This document shows, in pieces, positions 18,455 to 30,009 of a DNA stretch of 64,000 nucleotides. Below the pieces are notes generated by a model that saw nothing but the letters and a program-made list of their open reading frames with translations, made no database searches and was not told where the DNA came from. The DNA is from Bacteroidota bacterium (GTDB lineage: Bacteria > Bacteroidota > Bacteroidia > UKL13-3): NCBI GenBank assembly GCA_027491085.1, contig JAIXWW010000020.1, positions 1-64,000 of the forward strand, given 5' to 3'. Position numbers and translations under genes: made by a program. How positions within the stretch are numbered: the first letter of the stretch is position 1; each line of letters starts with the position of its first letter.

Positions 18455-18979
18455 ATGACAAAACACGAAAAAAATGAAGTGATAGATAACTTGGCTGGTT
18501 TATTTAACGAGTACAAGAATGTTTATGTAACTAATGTAGCCAGTTTAAATGCAAAACAAACTAGCTTACTACGTGGCGAGCTTTTCAAAGCAGGTATTAC
18601 CATGCAAATGGCAAAAAATACTTTGATTGAAAAAGCTATGGAACGTAGTGGAAGAGATTTTGGTAATTTAGGTGAAACTTTAGTAGGAAATACAGCATTA
18701 ATGTTCTGTCACGATATGAAAGAACCTGCAAAGGCTATCAAATCGTTCCGTAAAAAGACAGAAATACCTTACTTAAAAGGTGCTGCTATTGATGCTGATA
18801 TATTTATTGGCGATAACCAATTAGATACTTTAATGGCTCTTAAAACTAAAAATGAGCTTATTGGAGAAATCATTGGAATGTTACAAAGCCCAGCTCAAAA
18901 TGTTATTAGTGCATTACAAGCTTCAGGTGGAGGTAAAATTGCAGGCTTAGTAAAAACGTTATCTGAGCGTCCTGAATAA
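18455..18979 (+). CDS. rplJ: 50S ribosomal protein L10
   Basis: The 174-aa L10 has the N-terminal rRNA-binding domain (NVYVTNVASLNAKQTSLLRG and MAKNTLIEKAM) and a C-terminal helix that docks L7/L12 dimers. It anchors the ribosomal stalk. The 20-base gap from rplA is too short for the L10 leader structure known in E. coli. Its order before rplL is standard. Confidence 0.97.
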   Translation: MTKHEKNEVIDNLAGLFNEYKNVYVTNVASLNAKQTSLLRGELFKAGITMQMAKNTLIEKAMERSGRDFGNLGETLVGNTALMFCHDMKEPAKAIKSFRKKTEIPYLKGAAIDADIFIGDNQLDTLMALKTKNELIGEIIGMLQSPAQNVISALQASGGGKIAGLVKTLSERPE

Positions 18980-19032
18980 TTCAGATAAAACAAATTCATT
19001 AATTTAAAAAAACAAAAATAAAAAATACAATC

Positions 19033-19404
19033 ATGGCAGATTTAAAAGCGTTCGCAGAACAATTAGTTAACCTTACAGTAAAAGACGTTAACGAATTAGC
19101 AAAAATTTTAAAAGACGAGTACGGCATTGAGCCTGCTGCTGCAGCTGTTGCTGTTGCTGCTGCTCCTGCTGCTGCTGAAGCAGCTGCTGAACAAACATCT
19201 TTCAACGTTATATTGAAAAGTGCTGGTGCAGCTAAATTAAACGTAGTTAAAGTTGTTAAAGACTTAACTGGTTTAGGTTTAAAAGAAGCTAAAGAATTAG
19301 TTGATGGTGCACCAAAACCAATTAAAGAAGGTGTAGACAAAACTGAAGCTGAAAGCTTAAAAGCTAAGCTTGAAGAAGCTGGTGCTGAAGTTGAAGTAAA
19401 ATAA
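19033..19404 (+). CDS. rplL: 50S ribosomal protein L7/L12
   Basis: The 123-aa protein has the N-terminal dimerisation helices (about 1-32), an Ala-rich hinge (about 36-55) and the globular C-terminal domain with [20 protein letters not shown], which recruits translational GTPases. The Ala-rich hinge is encoded by repeated GCT codons, which produces the shadow ORF on the other strand. A hairpin at 19423 follows. Confidence 0.98.
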   Translation: MADLKAFAEQLVNLTVKDVNELAKILKDEYGIEPAAAAVAVAAAPAAAEAAAEQTSFNVILKSAGAAKLNVVKVVKDLTGLGLKEAKELVDGAPKPIKEGVDKTEAESLKAKLEEAGAEVEVK

Positions 19405-19422
19405 TTGCTTATAGCAAAATAA

Positions 19423-19462
19423 GCAGGCTTGACCCCGGCAATTTGCCGCGGGTCAATTCTGC
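19423..19462 (+). promoter_or_regulatory. rplL-rpoB intergenic hairpin (attenuator or processing site)
   Basis: TTGACCC pairs with GGGTCAA and CGGCA with TGCCG around an ATT loop, with one bulged C; GCAG / CTGC pairs outside. No T-run follows directly, so read-through is expected. In E. coli an attenuator and an RNase III site sit at this place, and this hairpin could do the same job. Confidence 0.6.
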
Positions 19463-19589
19463 ATTATAAAAAAGCTACTTTTCTAGTTTTTTTATTGTCG
19501 TGATGAACGATTTTTTTTGGTTTTATTCAACCTTAAAATGAATAACACAGTAAATTGATAGCATTTTCAATTTAAAACCAAATATTACA

Positions 19590-22500
19590 TTGACTAACAG
19601 AACTATAACACCCGAAGGCAGAATCACTTTCGCCAAGGTAAAACCGGTTATTGATTATCCAGATTTTTTGGATGTTCAATTAGAATCTTTTAGAGAATTT
19701 TTTCAATTAGATACTACATCTGAAAGTAGAGCTAATGAAGGACTTTTCAAAGTGTTTCAGGAGAACTTTCCTATCAGCGATACAAGAAACATTTTTACTT
19801 TAGAATTTTTAGATTATTTTGTTGATCCTCCACGCTATTCTATTGAAGAGTGTATTGAAAGAGGATTGACTTATAGTGTTCCATTAAAAGCCAAGTTAAA
19901 ATTGAGCTGTAATGATCCTGAGCACGAAGATTTCCAAACTATAGTTCAAGATGTGTACTTAGGAACAATTCCTTACATGACTCCAAGTGGTACTTTCTGT
20001 ATCAATGGTGCGGAGCGTGTTATTGTTTCGCAATTACACCGCTCTCCAGGTGTGTTCTTTGGACAATCATACCACACTAATGGAACTAAATTATACTCAG
20101 CTCGTGTTATTCCTTTTAAAGGTAGCTGGATTGAGTTTGCTACTGACGTAAATAACGTTATGTATGCATACATTGATAGAAAAAAGAAGTTTCCAGTAAC
20201 TACGTTATTACGTGCTATTGGATTCGAATCTGATAAAGATATATTAAACTTGTTTGACTTAGCTGAAGAAATTAAGGTAAGCAAAGCAGGTTTGAAAAAG
20301 GTATTAGGTCGCAAATTAGCAGCTCGTGTTTTGAGAACGTGGGTTGAAGATTTTGTAGACGAGGATACCGGTGAGGTTGTATCAATTGAGCGTAACGAAG
20401 TTATTATTGAACGCGATACTACCATTGAAGATAGCCATATTGATTTGATTTTAGAGGCTGATGTTAAAAACATCATTCTTCATAAAAATGAAAACAACCA
20501 CAATGAGTTTGCTACTATTTTAAATACTTTACAAAAAGATACTTCAAATAGTGCTAAAGAGGCTCACGAACATATTTACCGTCAATTACGTAACGCAGAT
20601 CCACCTGATGAAGAAACAGCTCGTGGTGTTATTGAGAAATTATTCTTCTCTGACAAGCGTTATGATTTAGGTGAAGTTGGTCGTTACCGTATCAATAGAA
20701 AATTAAACAAAAACGAATCTTTAGATAATCGTGTACTATCGAAAGACGATATTGTTTCAATCATAAAATACTTAATTGAGTTATCTAATTCACGTGCAGA
20801 TGTGGATGATATTGACCATTTAAGTAACAGACGTGTTAGAACTGTAGGTGAGCAATTGTATTCACAATTTGGTGTTGGTTTGGCTCGTATGAGCAGAACT
20901 ATTCGCGAGAGAATGAATATACGTGATAACGAGGTGTTTACACCTCAAGATTTGATCAATGCTAAAACATTATCATCTGTTATTAACTCATTCTTTGGTA
21001 CTAATCAGTTATCTCAGTTTATGGATCAAACCAATCCATTGGCAGAGATTACTCACAAAAGAAGAATGTCGGCCCTAGGTCCAGGTGGTCTTTCTCGCGA
21101 AAGAGCTGGTTTTGAGGTTCGTGACGTACATTACACTCACTATGGTCGTTTGTGTACTATCGAAACTCCAGAGGGACCAAACATTGGATTGATTTCATCA
21201 TTATGTGTTCATGCTAAAATTAACAGCATGGGCTTTATTGAAACGCCATATTTAAAAGTAGAAAACGGAACTGTTTCGGTTGGAAAACCTGTTACTTATT
21301 TAAGTGCAGAAGATGAAGAGGGAATGGTTATTGCACAATCGGATGCTAAATATAACGAAACTACAGGTGAGTTTAACGATCCTAAAGTAAAAGCTCGTTA
21401 CGAAGGCGATTTCCCGATGGTGGAACCTGAAAAACTACAATTTATGGATATTGCTCCTAATCAAATTGTATCGATTGCTGCTAGTATGATTCCTTTCTTG
21501 GAGCATAATGATGCGAATCGTGCGTTGATGGGATCTAACATGCAACGTCAAGCAGTTCCTTTATTACGTCCTGAAGCTCCAGTTGTTGGAACAGGATTAG
21601 AAGGTAAAATTGCAAGAGATAGTAGAAACTTATTATTGGCTGAAGGTACTGGTGTAGTTGAGTATGTGGATGGTAATGAAATAAGAATTCGTTACGAACA
21701 AACCGAATCTGATAAATTAGTTAGCTTTGGAACAGATACTAAAACTTATAAATTAACTAAGTTTTTACGTACTAACCAAAATACTTGTATTAACTTAAGA
21801 CCAATTGTTAAAAAAGGTCAAAAAGTTACTAAAGGTAATGTTTTATGTGAAGGTTATGCAACACAAGGGGGTGAATTAGCAATTGGAAGAAACTTAAAAG
21901 TAGCTTTCATGCCTTGGCAAGGAAATAACTTTGAGGATGCGATTGTAATTAGCGAACGCGTTACCAAAGAAGATATTTTTACTTCAATTCATATTACTGA
22001 GTACGAATTAGAAGTTCGTGATACAAAGCGCGGTGAAGAAGAGTTAACCAATGATATTCCAAATGTAAGCGAAGATGCTACTCGCAACTTAGATGAAAAT
22101 GGATTAATCAGAGTTGGTTGCGAAGTATTTGATGGCGATATTTTAATTGGTAAAATTACTCCTAAAGGAGAAACTGAACCATCGCCAGAAGAAAAATTAT
22201 TACGTGCTATTTTTGGTGATAAAGCTGGTGATGTAAAAGATGCATCTTTAAAAGCTTCTCCATCAACTGCAGGTGTGGTTATTGAGAAAAAATTATTTGC
22301 TAGACTTAAAAAAGATAAAGTAGGTAAAGCAGATGATAAAACTAAAATTGCTAAATTAACTGAAGAGCATGATAAAAACATTGCTTCAATTAAATCAATT
22401 TTAGTTGATAAATTATTTACCATTTTAACTGGTAAAACTAGCCAAGGTGTAATGAATGTTTATGGCGAAGAATTGATTTCGAAAGGAACTAAATTCACTA

Positions 22501-23408
22501 TGAAAAACTTAAGTGAAGTTGATTACACCAATGTTAACGCTAACAATTGGAGCACTGATGCTGAGAAAAACGATATGATTAAACAAATCTTATCGAACTA
22601 CAAAAACAGAGTTAACCAAGAATTAGCTGATTACAGACGTAAAGAATATGCAATTAGTGTGGGTGATGAATTACCAACTGGTATTTTAAAATTAGCTAAA
22701 GTTTACATTGCTCAAAAACGTAAGTTAAAAGTAGGTGATAAAATGGCTGGTCGCCATGGAAATAAAGGTATCGTTGCACGTATTGTTCGTGACGAGGATT
22801 TACCATTCCAAGAAGATGGAAGACCAGTTGATATTGTGTTAAATCCATTAGGTGTACCTTCTCGTATGAACTTAGGACAGATTTACGAAACTGTGTTAGG
22901 TTGGGCAGGTATTGAATTAGGAGTTAAATTTGCTACTCCAATTTTTGATGGTGCTAACGATGATGATGTATTAGAATTTACACGCAAAGCAGGAATTCCT
23001 GATTGGGGTAAAACTTACTTATACGATGGATTGTCAGGAGAGCGTTTTGATCAGCCAACTACCGTGGGTGTAATTTACATGATTAAATTAGGTCACATGG
23101 TTGATGATAAGATGCATGCTCGTTCTATTGGACCATACTCATTAATTACACAACAACCTTTAGGTGGTAAAGCACAATTTGGAGGTCAGCGTTTTGGAGA
23201 GATGGAGGTTTGGGCTTTAGAAGCTTATGGTGCATCAAATATTTTACAAGAAATTTTAACCATTAAGTCGGATGATATTATTGGTAGAGCTAAGGCTTAC
23301 GAAGCAATTGTAAAAGGTGATAATTTACCACAACCTGGTATCCCTGAATCGTTCAATGTATTGTTACATGAATTAAGAGGCTTAGGTTTAGATGTAACGT
23401 TAGAATAA
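19590..23408 (+). CDS. rpoB: DNA-directed RNA polymerase subunit beta (TTG start)
   Basis: The 1272-aa protein spans the full beta subunit. It includes the fork and rifampicin region ([20 protein letters not shown] and [19 protein letters not shown]), the [18 protein letters not shown] active-site segment and the C-terminal [20 protein letters not shown]. The initiator is TTG at 19590: the same frame has a TAA 39 bases upstream with no ATG between, and conserved sequence ([20 protein letters not shown]) starts about 12 residues in. In the cluster I, residues expected for rifampicin binding appear unchanged ([13 protein letters not shown]). It is co-oriented with rplKAJL and rpoC. Confidence 0.98.
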   Translation: MTNRTITPEGRITFAKVKPVIDYPDFLDVQLESFREFFQLDTTSESRANEGLFKVFQENFPISDTRNIFTLEFLDYFVDPPRYSIEECIERGLTYSVPLKAKLKLSCNDPEHEDFQTIVQDVYLGTIPYMTPSGTFCINGAERVIVSQLHRSPGVFFGQSYHTNGTKLYSARVIPFKGSWIEFATDVNNVMYAYIDRKKKFPVTTLLRAIGFESDKDILNLFDLAEEIKVSKAGLKKVLGRKLAARVLRTWVEDFVDEDTGEVVSIERNEVIIERDTTIEDSHIDLILEADVKNIILHKNENNHNEFATILNTLQKDTSNSAKEAHEHIYRQLRNADPPDEETARGVIEKLFFSDKRYDLGEVGRYRINRKLNKNESLDNRVLSKDDIVSIIKYLIELSNSRADVDDIDHLSNRRVRTVGEQLYSQFGVGLARMSRTIRERMNIRDNEVFTPQDLINAKTLSSVINSFFGTNQLSQFMDQTNPLAEITHKRRMSALGPGGLSRERAGFEVRDVHYTHYGRLCTIETPEGPNIGLISSLCVHAKINSMGFIETPYLKVENGTVSVGKPVTYLSAEDEEGMVIAQSDAKYNETTGEFNDPKVKARYEGDFPMVEPEKLQFMDIAPNQIVSIAASMIPFLEHNDANRALMGSNMQRQAVPLLRPEAPVVGTGLEGKIARDSRNLLLAEGTGVVEYVDGNEIRIRYEQTESDKLVSFGTDTKTYKLTKFLRTNQNTCINLRPIVKKGQKVTKGNVLCEGYATQGGELAIGRNLKVAFMPWQGNNFEDAIVISERVTKEDIFTSIHITEYELEVRDTKRGEEELTNDIPNVSEDATRNLDENGLIRVGCEVFDGDILIGKITPKGETEPSPEEKLLRAIFGDKAGDVKDASLKASPSTAGVVIEKKLFARLKKDKVGKADDKTKIAKLTEEHDKNIASIKSILVDKLFTILTGKTSQGVMNVYGEELISKGTKFTMKNLSEVDYTNVNANNWSTDAEKNDMIKQILSNYKNRVNQELADYRRKEYAISVGDELPTGILKLAKVYIAQKRKLKVGDKMAGRHGNKGIVARIVRDEDLPFQEDGRPVDIVLNPLGVPSRMNLGQIYETVLGWAGIELGVKFATPIFDGANDDDVLEFTRKAGIPDWGKTYLYDGLSGERFDQPTTVGVIYMIKLGHMVDDKMHARSIGPYSLITQQPLGGKAQFGGQRFGEMEVWALEAYGASNILQEILTIKSDDIIGRAKAYEAIVKGDNLPQPGIPESFNVLLHELRGLGLDVTLE

Positions 23409-23417
23409 AAAATTAAT

Positions 23418-23451
23418 GGAATTAACCCTACAATTTTGCAGGGTTAATTTC
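23418..23451 (+). promoter_or_regulatory. rpoB-rpoC intergenic hairpin
   Basis: AATTAACCCT (23420-23429) pairs perfectly with AGGGTTAATT (23440-23449) around a 10-nt AT-rich loop. No T-run long enough for full termination follows, so it is more likely to protect or process the mRNA between rpoB and rpoC. Confidence 0.5.
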
Positions 23452-23503
23452 ATCATTTTATTTAAACTAACAATTTTCAATAAAAAAATTTCAAACGAAA
23501 TAT

Positions 23504-26500
23504 ATGTCTTTCAAAAAAGATCAAAAATTAAAAAGCAATTTCACCAAAATCAGAATAGGTTTGGCTTCGCCAGAGTCTATTTTACAAAGATCACATGGTG
23601 AAGTAACCAAGCCAGAAACTATCAATTACAGATCGTTCAAACCAGAAATGGGTGGATTGTTTTGTGAGCGTATTTTTGGACCAATAAAAGATTACGAATG
23701 TCATTGTGGTAAATATAAACGTATTCGTTACAAGGGTATTGTTTGTGACCGTTGTGGTGTTGAAGTAACAGAAAAGAAAGTAAGACGCGAACGCATGGGT
23801 CACATTAATTTAGTGGTACCTGTTGCGCATATTTGGTATTTCCGCTCATTGCCTAATAAAATTGGTTATGTATTAGGAATGCCAACAAAAAAATTAGACA
23901 TGGTGGTTTACTACGAGCGTTATGTAGTTTGCCAACCAGGTATTAAGCAAAATGATGGTGTTTTAATGAACGATTTGTTAACGGAAGAAGAATATTTAGA
24001 TATTCTTGATTCGTTACCAAAAGATAACCAACATTTAGATGATGACGATCCGAATAAATTTATAGCTAAAATGGGTGGAGATGCACTTTGGTTTTTATTA
24101 AGCCGAGTTGATCTTGATGCATTGAGTTTTGATTTACGTATTAAAGCAAGTACAGAAACTAGCCAACAACGTAAAGCTGAAGCTTTAAAACGCTTAAAAG
24201 TTATTGAAGGATTCCGTTCGGCTCAAGAAAACGGTGAAAACCGTCCTGAGTGGATGGTAGTTAAAATTTTACCAGTTATTCCACCAGAATTACGTCCGTT
24301 AGTGCCGTTAGAAGGCGGCCGTTTTGCAACTTCGGATTTAAATGATTTATACAGACGTGTTATTATTCGTAACAACCGTTTGAAACGTTTAATGGAAATA
24401 AAAGCTCCTGAAGTAATTTTACGTAACGAAAAACGTATGTTACAAGAAGCTGTAGATTCATTATTTGATAATACAAGAAGAGTAAGTGCTGTAAAAACAG
24501 AGGGTAATCGTCCTTTGAAATCTTTAAGCGATATGCTAAAAGGTAAACAAGGTCGTTTCCGTCAAAATTTATTAGGTAAACGTGTGGATTATTCTGGTCG
24601 TTCGGTAATTGTGGTTGGACCTCAATTAAAGTTACACGAATGCGGTATTCCTAAAAACATGGCTGCTGAGCTTTTCAAACCATTTGTTATCCGTAAATTA
24701 TTAGAGCGTGGTATTGTTAAAACAGTAAAATCGGCTAAGAAATTAGTAGATAGAAAAGAGCCTGTAATTTGGGATATTTTAGAAAATATTTTAAAAGGAC
24801 ATCCTATTTTATTAAACCGTGCTCCTACACTACATAGATTAGGTATTCAAGCTTTCCAACCAAAATTAATTGAAGGAAAAGCTATCCAATTACATCCTTT
24901 AGTTTGTACTGGTTTTAATGCGGATTTTGACGGGGATCAAATGGCTGTTCACGTTCCACTAGGAAATGCAGCAGTTTTAGAAGCACAATTGTTGATGCTT
25001 GCTCCTCACAATATTTTAAATCCTGCTAATGGTGCGCCAATTGCGGTACCATCGCAGGATATGGTGTTGGGATTATACTACATTACAAAAGGTAGAAAAC
25101 ATACTCCTGAACATCCAGTAAAAGGCGAAGGATTGAAATTTTACTCTCCAGAAGAAGCAATCATTGCTTACAACGAGCGTAAGGTTGATTTACACGCTTT
25201 TGTTAAATGTAAAGTAAACGTTTTAGAAAATGATCAATTGGTTAATAAATTGATTGATACTACAGTTGGTAGAATTATTTTCAATACTGTAGTACCTTCT
25301 AATTATGGTTACATCAATGAATTATTAACTAAGAAAAACTTAAGAGATATCATTGGTTCAGTAATTGCTGAATGTGGTATGGATAAGTGTGCAAAATTCT
25401 TAGATGATATTAAAGAAATTGGTTTCCACCATGCATTTAAAGGTGGATTATCATTTAATTTAAGTTATGTAATGATCCCTGAAGAAAAAGGGAAGTTTGT
25501 TAAAGAAGCACAAGCAGAGGTAGAAGAAATTTGGAGCAATTACGAGCAAGGTTTTATTACTAACAATGAGCGTTATAACCAAGTTATTGATATCTGGACT
25601 CGTATTAACTCTCGTTTGGCTGATACCTTATTAACTCAATTGAAAAACGATAACCAAGGATTTAACCCTATCTATATGATGTTAGATTCTGGAGCGCGTG
25701 GATCAAAAGAGCAAATTCGTCAGTTAGGCGGTATGAGGGGTTTGATGGCTAAACCACAAAAGAATTTAAGTGGGGGAACTGGAGAGATTATTGAAAATCC
25801 AATTCTTTCTAACTTTAAAGAAGGTTTATCAGTTATTGAATACTTTATTTCAACCCACGGTGCGCGTAAAGGTTTGGCGGATACAGCTTTAAAAACTGCT
25901 GATGCTGGTTACCTAACACGTAGGTTGCATGACGTTGCCCAAGATATTGTTATCAATGAAGAAGATTGTGGTACTTTACGTGGTATTCCAATTAGTGCAT
26001 TAAAAGATAACGAAGAAGAAGTAGAAAGTTTATATGAACGTATTTTAGGAAGAACTAGTTTACACGATGTATTTGATCCATTAACTGGTGAATTATATGT
26101 GGCAGCTGGTGAGCAAATTATTGAAAAAATTGCTACTAAAATATCAAATAGCCCAATAGAAATAGTTGAAATTCGCTCGGCATTAACTTGCGAAACTCAA
26201 TTAGGTATTTGTGCAAAATGTTACGGTAGAAATCTTTCTACAGGAAGAATGGCTCAAAGAGGAGATTCAGCTGGTGTAATTGCTGCTCAATCAATTGGTG
26301 AACCAGGAACTCAGTTAACATTACGTACTTTCCACGTGGGTGGTACTGCTTCAAATATTGCTAACGAAAGCCAAATGAATGCTAAATTTGGTGGTATTTT
26401 AGAATTTGAAGAGATAAAAACAGTTGAAATGAAAACTGATGAAGGTATTTTTGATACTGTAATCGGTCGTCAAGGTGAGATTAGAATTTTAGACGAGGTA

Positions 26501-27784
26501 ACTCGTAACCCAATTATTACTGTAAATATTCCTTATGGAGCTCATTTACAAGTTAAAAATGGTGCTAAAATTGCTAAAGGTGATATCATTTGTTCATGGG
26601 ATCCATACAATGCGGTAATTCTTTCTGAGTTCCCGGGTGTGCTTCAATTTGAAAGTATTATTGAAAATATTACTTTTAAAGAAGAAAGCGATGAGCAAAC
26701 AGGTCACAAAGAGAAAGTTATTATTGAATCGAAAGATAAAACTAAAACACCTTCAATTATTGTAAACGATAAAAAAGGTAATCCTTTAAAAGAATACAAT
26801 ATTCCAGTAGGTGCTCACATTGTGGTTGAAGATGGTAAATCAATTGGACCAGGTGAAATTTTAGTTAAGATTCCTCGTGTTGCAAGTAAAACACGTGATA
26901 TTACAGGAGGTTTACCGCGTGTTACCGAGTTGTTTGAAGCTCGTAACCCAAGTAATCCTGCAGTAGTAACTGAAATTGATGGTGTAGTAAGCTTTGGTGG
27001 TATTAAACGTGGTAACAGAGAAATCATGGTTACTTCACGTGATGGTGATAGCCGCAAATACATGGTTCCATTATCGAAACACATTTTAGTTCAAGAAAAT
27101 GATTTCGTAAAAGCTGGTTCACAATTATCTGATGGTTCAATTAGCCCTCAAGATATTTTGAGAATTGAAGGACCACTTACAGTTCAGCGTTATATTGTTA
27201 ATGGTATCCAAGAGGTTTACCGTTTACAAGGTGTAAAAATTTCGGATAAACATATCGAAATTATTGTTCGCCAAATGATGCAAAAATTAGAGGTAGTTGA
27301 TCCAGGCGATACTTTATTCTTAGAAGGCGAAAATGTTGATCGTTTCAAATTCAAAAAAGTAAATGATTGGATTTACGATAAAAAAGTAGTGTTAGATGCA
27401 GGTGACTCAACTAACTACAAACCAGGCCAAATTATCAGCGTTAGAAAATTACGTGACGAAAATTCACAATTAAAACGCAAAGATTTACGCTTAGTAGAAG
27501 TAAGAGATGCTGAATCGGCTACTGCAGTTCAAGTAATTATGGGTATCACTAAATCATCTTTAGGTACTCAAAGTTTCATGAGTGCTGCATCGTTCCAGGA
27601 AACTACTAAAGTATTAAACGAAGCTGCTATTAACGGTAAAGTAGATAGAATGTTAGGATTAAAAGAAAACGTAATTGTTGGACATTTAATTCCTGCAGGT
27701 ACTGGTTTACGCGATTACGAAAAATTAGTAGTTGGTAGTAAAGAAGAATACGAAGCATTATTATCATCGAAAGATGAAGAATAG
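23504..27784 (+). CDS. rpoC: DNA-directed RNA polymerase subunit beta'
   Basis: The 1426-aa protein has the N-terminal zinc ribbon ([20 protein letters not shown], about residue 67-86) and the catalytic [12 protein letters not shown] loop (Asp474, Asp476, Asp478). It also has the bridge helix and trigger loop region ([37 protein letters not shown]) and the second zinc site ([14 protein letters not shown]). It includes the insertion typical of Bacteroidota between the trigger-loop halves and the C-terminus. It starts 95 bases after rpoB. Confidence 0.98.
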   Translation: MSFKKDQKLKSNFTKIRIGLASPESILQRSHGEVTKPETINYRSFKPEMGGLFCERIFGPIKDYECHCGKYKRIRYKGIVCDRCGVEVTEKKVRRERMGHINLVVPVAHIWYFRSLPNKIGYVLGMPTKKLDMVVYYERYVVCQPGIKQNDGVLMNDLLTEEEYLDILDSLPKDNQHLDDDDPNKFIAKMGGDALWFLLSRVDLDALSFDLRIKASTETSQQRKAEALKRLKVIEGFRSAQENGENRPEWMVVKILPVIPPELRPLVPLEGGRFATSDLNDLYRRVIIRNNRLKRLMEIKAPEVILRNEKRMLQEAVDSLFDNTRRVSAVKTEGNRPLKSLSDMLKGKQGRFRQNLLGKRVDYSGRSVIVVGPQLKLHECGIPKNMAAELFKPFVIRKLLERGIVKTVKSAKKLVDRKEPVIWDILENILKGHPILLNRAPTLHRLGIQAFQPKLIEGKAIQLHPLVCTGFNADFDGDQMAVHVPLGNAAVLEAQLLMLAPHNILNPANGAPIAVPSQDMVLGLYYITKGRKHTPEHPVKGEGLKFYSPEEAIIAYNERKVDLHAFVKCKVNVLENDQLVNKLIDTTVGRIIFNTVVPSNYGYINELLTKKNLRDIIGSVIAECGMDKCAKFLDDIKEIGFHHAFKGGLSFNLSYVMIPEEKGKFVKEAQAEVEEIWSNYEQGFITNNERYNQVIDIWTRINSRLADTLLTQLKNDNQGFNPIYMMLDSGARGSKEQIRQLGGMRGLMAKPQKNLSGGTGEIIENPILSNFKEGLSVIEYFISTHGARKGLADTALKTADAGYLTRRLHDVAQDIVINEEDCGTLRGIPISALKDNEEEVESLYERILGRTSLHDVFDPLTGELYVAAGEQIIEKIATKISNSPIEIVEIRSALTCETQLGICAKCYGRNLSTGRMAQRGDSAGVIAAQSIGEPGTQLTLRTFHVGGTASNIANESQMNAKFGGILEFEEIKTVEMKTDEGIFDTVIGRQGEIRILDEVTRNPIITVNIPYGAHLQVKNGAKIAKGDIICSWDPYNAVILSEFPGVLQFESIIENITFKEESDEQTGHKEKVIIESKDKTKTPSIIVNDKKGNPLKEYNIPVGAHIVVEDGKSIGPGEILVKIPRVASKTRDITGGLPRVTELFEARNPSNPAVVTEIDGVVSFGGIKRGNREIMVTSRDGDSRKYMVPLSKHILVQENDFVKAGSQLSDGSISPQDILRIEGPLTVQRYIVNGIQEVYRLQGVKISDKHIEIIVRQMMQKLEVVDPGDTLFLEGENVDRFKFKKVNDWIYDKKVVLDAGDSTNYKPGQIISVRKLRDENSQLKRKDLRLVEVRDAESATAVQVIMGITKSSLGTQSFMSAASFQETTKVLNEAAINGKVDRMLGLKENVIVGHLIPAGTGLRDYEKLVVGSKEEYEALLSSKDEE

Positions 27785-27803
27785 TTAAAAAGTATTTAAC
27801 TAA

Positions 27804-27843
27804 TAAAAAAAGCTACTTAGCCGAAAGGTTAAGTAGCTTTTTT
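27804..27843 (+). terminator. Terminator after rpoC
   Basis: A 12-bp stem (AGCTACTTAGCC / GGTTAAGTAGCT, one G.T pair) capped by a GAAA tetraloop is preceded by an A-run and followed by six T. It ends the long rpl-rpo transcript. Confidence 0.92.
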
Positions 27844-27892
27844 GCTTTAACAAAATAGAAATAAGTAATGTAGTTTTATTAAATTCGAAAAC

Positions 27893-28363
27893 ATGAAATT
27901 AGTAATAAGGGCTTATGAAAACACTGATAAGCAAGCTTGCTTAAAGGCTTTTGAAAGCAATGTGCCAAAGTATTTCACGCAAGCCGAAATAGCTGATTAT
28001 GATAATTTTTTAGAGATGATTCCTATTAAGATTGAGGCCAATAAAACGTTTTATTACGTGGTAGTTCTTGGAAATGAAGTAATTGGTTGTGGTGGTTTTG
28101 GCGATAAAGATAATTCAGATATAATTACTTTAGCTTGGGGACTTATTCATCAAGATTTCCATAAAAAAGGTTTTGGTAAAGAGCTATTGGCTTATCGCAT
28201 ATTAAAAATTAAAGAAAAGTATCCTAACCGACCTGTGTATATTGATACTACACAATATTCGTATGGATTTTTTGAGAAATATGGTTTTGAAACTACTAAA
28301 ATTACCAACGATTTTTATGAAAAAGGATTACATAGATACGATATGAAACTTATGTTTCGATAA
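27893..28363 (+). CDS. GNAT family N-acetyltransferase
   Basis: This 156-aa protein fits one GNAT domain. Residues 60-75 (VVLGNEVIGCGGFGD) form the central beta strands, and QDFHKKGFGKELLAYRI (about 86-105) is the acetyl-CoA pyrophosphate loop (Q/R-x-x-G-x-G/A). The end FFEKYGFETTKI is the usual beta-helix-beta finish. The acceptor substrate cannot be predicted. It stands alone after the rpoC terminator, in the same direction as the next acetyltransferase, but with a 174-base gap. Confidence 0.85.
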   Translation: MKLVIRAYENTDKQACLKAFESNVPKYFTQAEIADYDNFLEMIPIKIEANKTFYYVVVLGNEVIGCGGFGDKDNSDIITLAWGLIHQDFHKKGFGKELLAYRILKIKEKYPNRPVYIDTTQYSYGFFEKYGFETTKITNDFYEKGLHRYDMKLMFR

Positions 28364-28537
28364 AAAATAAATTCAATAACAATAGCAGTTAACTTATCTA
28401 TTTAATATCAAAAATAGAGGGTAAAATTTTAGAAAGTATTTGGCAAAAACTATCATTATATTCCAATAATTAATTTTATCATTAACAAAGAAAAAAATTG
28501 AAATCAATAAACTATTATTGGATATAAAAATCGATTT

Positions 28538-29080
28538 ATGCATTTAGAATCAAAACGTATTTTATTTCGAGAAATATTAGAAGATGATATTCCGCAAATC
28601 CATCAACTTAATATATTGCCTGAAGTAGATAAATATAATACACTTGGCATACCAAAAAATATTAAAGAAACACAAGATTTAATAATTACATGGATAACTG
28701 CACAAGAACAAAATCCAAGGGAAAAATATGTTTGGTTGATGCTAAATGAAGAAGGTTATTTTATAGGGTTATTGGGTTTAAACAAAGGAAAAAAAAATTA
28801 CTTTAATGCTGAAATATGGTATAAACTTTTTCCTGAGTTTTGGAATAAAGGTTTTGCCACAGAAGCTGTAAAATGTGTTTTAAATTTTTGTTTTTTTGAA
28901 TTAAAACTACACAGAATCACTGCTGGCTGTGCCACAGAAAATATAGGCTCCATTAAGGTACTTGAAAAGTCAGGATTTAAAAAAGAAGCCCACCATAGAA
29001 AAATACTACCTATTCGTGGTCAATGGATAGATAATTACGAATTCGCAATTTTAGAGGAAGATTACTTTAAAAGTAACTAA
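28538..29080 (+). CDS. GNAT family N-acetyltransferase, RimJ/RimL type
   Basis: The 180-aa protein begins MHLESKRILFREILEDDIPQ, the opening of the Acetyltransf_3 (RimJ/RimL-like) subgroup. Acetyl-CoA binding is seen at FPEFWNKGFATEAVKCVLNF, and the C-terminal half has CATENIGSIKVLEKSGFKKE. Such enzymes acetylate N-termini of ribosomal proteins or small molecules; this one is not clearly RimJ, RimL or RimI. Despite the similar fold it is not a close paralog of the gene at 27893. Confidence 0.85.
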   Translation: MHLESKRILFREILEDDIPQIHQLNILPEVDKYNTLGIPKNIKETQDLIITWITAQEQNPREKYVWLMLNEEGYFIGLLGLNKGKKNYFNAEIWYKLFPEFWNKGFATEAVKCVLNFCFFELKLHRITAGCATENIGSIKVLEKSGFKKEAHHRKILPIRGQWIDNYEFAILEEDYFKSN

Positions 29081-29136
29081 GAATAAGATGAAATTTTAAT
29101 AAAATAAGTGGTTGTTCAAATGGTTGAACTAAATGC

Positions 29137-29880
29137 TTACTTATTAAATATTTTTATATTGATAATTCCCCATTTTTGAAATCTGTATTGAATGGAGGTA
29201 GCCAAAACACCTAAACCATATTTTACACTTCTTGAAAAATTTATTGATGAAGCCTCATCAAAATATTTAGTTGGACAAGTAACTTCCCCAATTTCAAAAC
29301 CTGCATAAAACACTTGTGCACACATTTGATTATCAAACACAAAATCATCACTACAAACATTATAGTCAACAGTGTTTAGTACATCCATACTAAATGCTCT
29401 GTAGCCAGTGTGGTATTCCGATAGTTTTTGTCCCATCAAAATATTTTGAAACAAAGTTAAACAACGGTTGAAGAAATACTTATAAAGAGGCATTCCTCCC
29501 TTTAATGCACCTTTGCCTAAAATGCGTGAAGCAAAAACAGCTGGATATACATTATATGCAATAATTGAGGCAATGCTATGGATTAATGTAGGTGTGTATT
29601 GATAGTCGGGGTGAACCATTATGACGATATCAGCTCCAATTTCTTTGGCCTTGTTATAGCAAGTTTTTTGATTTCCACCGTATCCTTTGTTCTTTTCATG
29701 TCTAATAACATGCTGTATACCAATTTTTTTTGCCAAAGCACTAGTTTGATCTTTACTAGTATCATCTACTAAAATCACTTCATCTACAATATCGAATGGA
29801 ATTTCATTGTAGGTTTTTTCCAAGGTAAGCTCTGCATTATAGGCAGGCATTACAACAACTATTTTTTTGTTATTTAACAT
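29137..29880 (-). CDS. Glycosyltransferase family 2 (dolichyl-phosphate mannosyltransferase-like)
   Basis: The 247-aa protein is a GT-A fold transferase. It opens VVVMPAYNAELTLEKTYNEI and has VILVDDTSKDQT and NKGYGGNQKTCYNKA. The metal-binding position reads MVHPDYQY rather than a plain DxD, a variant common in DPM1-like bacterial homologs. No transmembrane segment is visible. It probably transfers a sugar from a nucleotide sugar to a lipid carrier or cell-surface glycan. It is a single gene between opposing neighbours, so context gives no substrate. Confidence 0.85.
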   Translation of the reverse strand: MLNNKKIVVVMPAYNAELTLEKTYNEIPFDIVDEVILVDDTSKDQTSALAKKIGIQHVIRHEKNKGYGGNQKTCYNKAKEIGADIVIMVHPDYQYTPTLIHSIASIIAYNVYPAVFASRILGKGALKGGMPLYKYFFNRCLTLFQNILMGQKLSEYHTGYRAFSMDVLNTVDYNVCSDDFVFDNQMCAQVFYAGFEIGEVTCPTKYFDEASSINFSRSVKYGLGVLATSIQYRFQKWGIINIKIFNK

Positions 29881-30009
29881 AAACTAAATGCAATAATATA
29901 AACTATCTTGCTGTTATCAAAATTTTGATAGATTAGTAAGTACTATAAATTTTTACTATTGATAATTCAAAACAAGTATTACCTTGCAATTAAATTAATA
30001 ATTAATAAA

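Noticed and set aside
19973-20476. 167-aa minus-strand ORF within rpoB
   Set aside because: Antisense to conserved rpoB sequence; no separate evidence.
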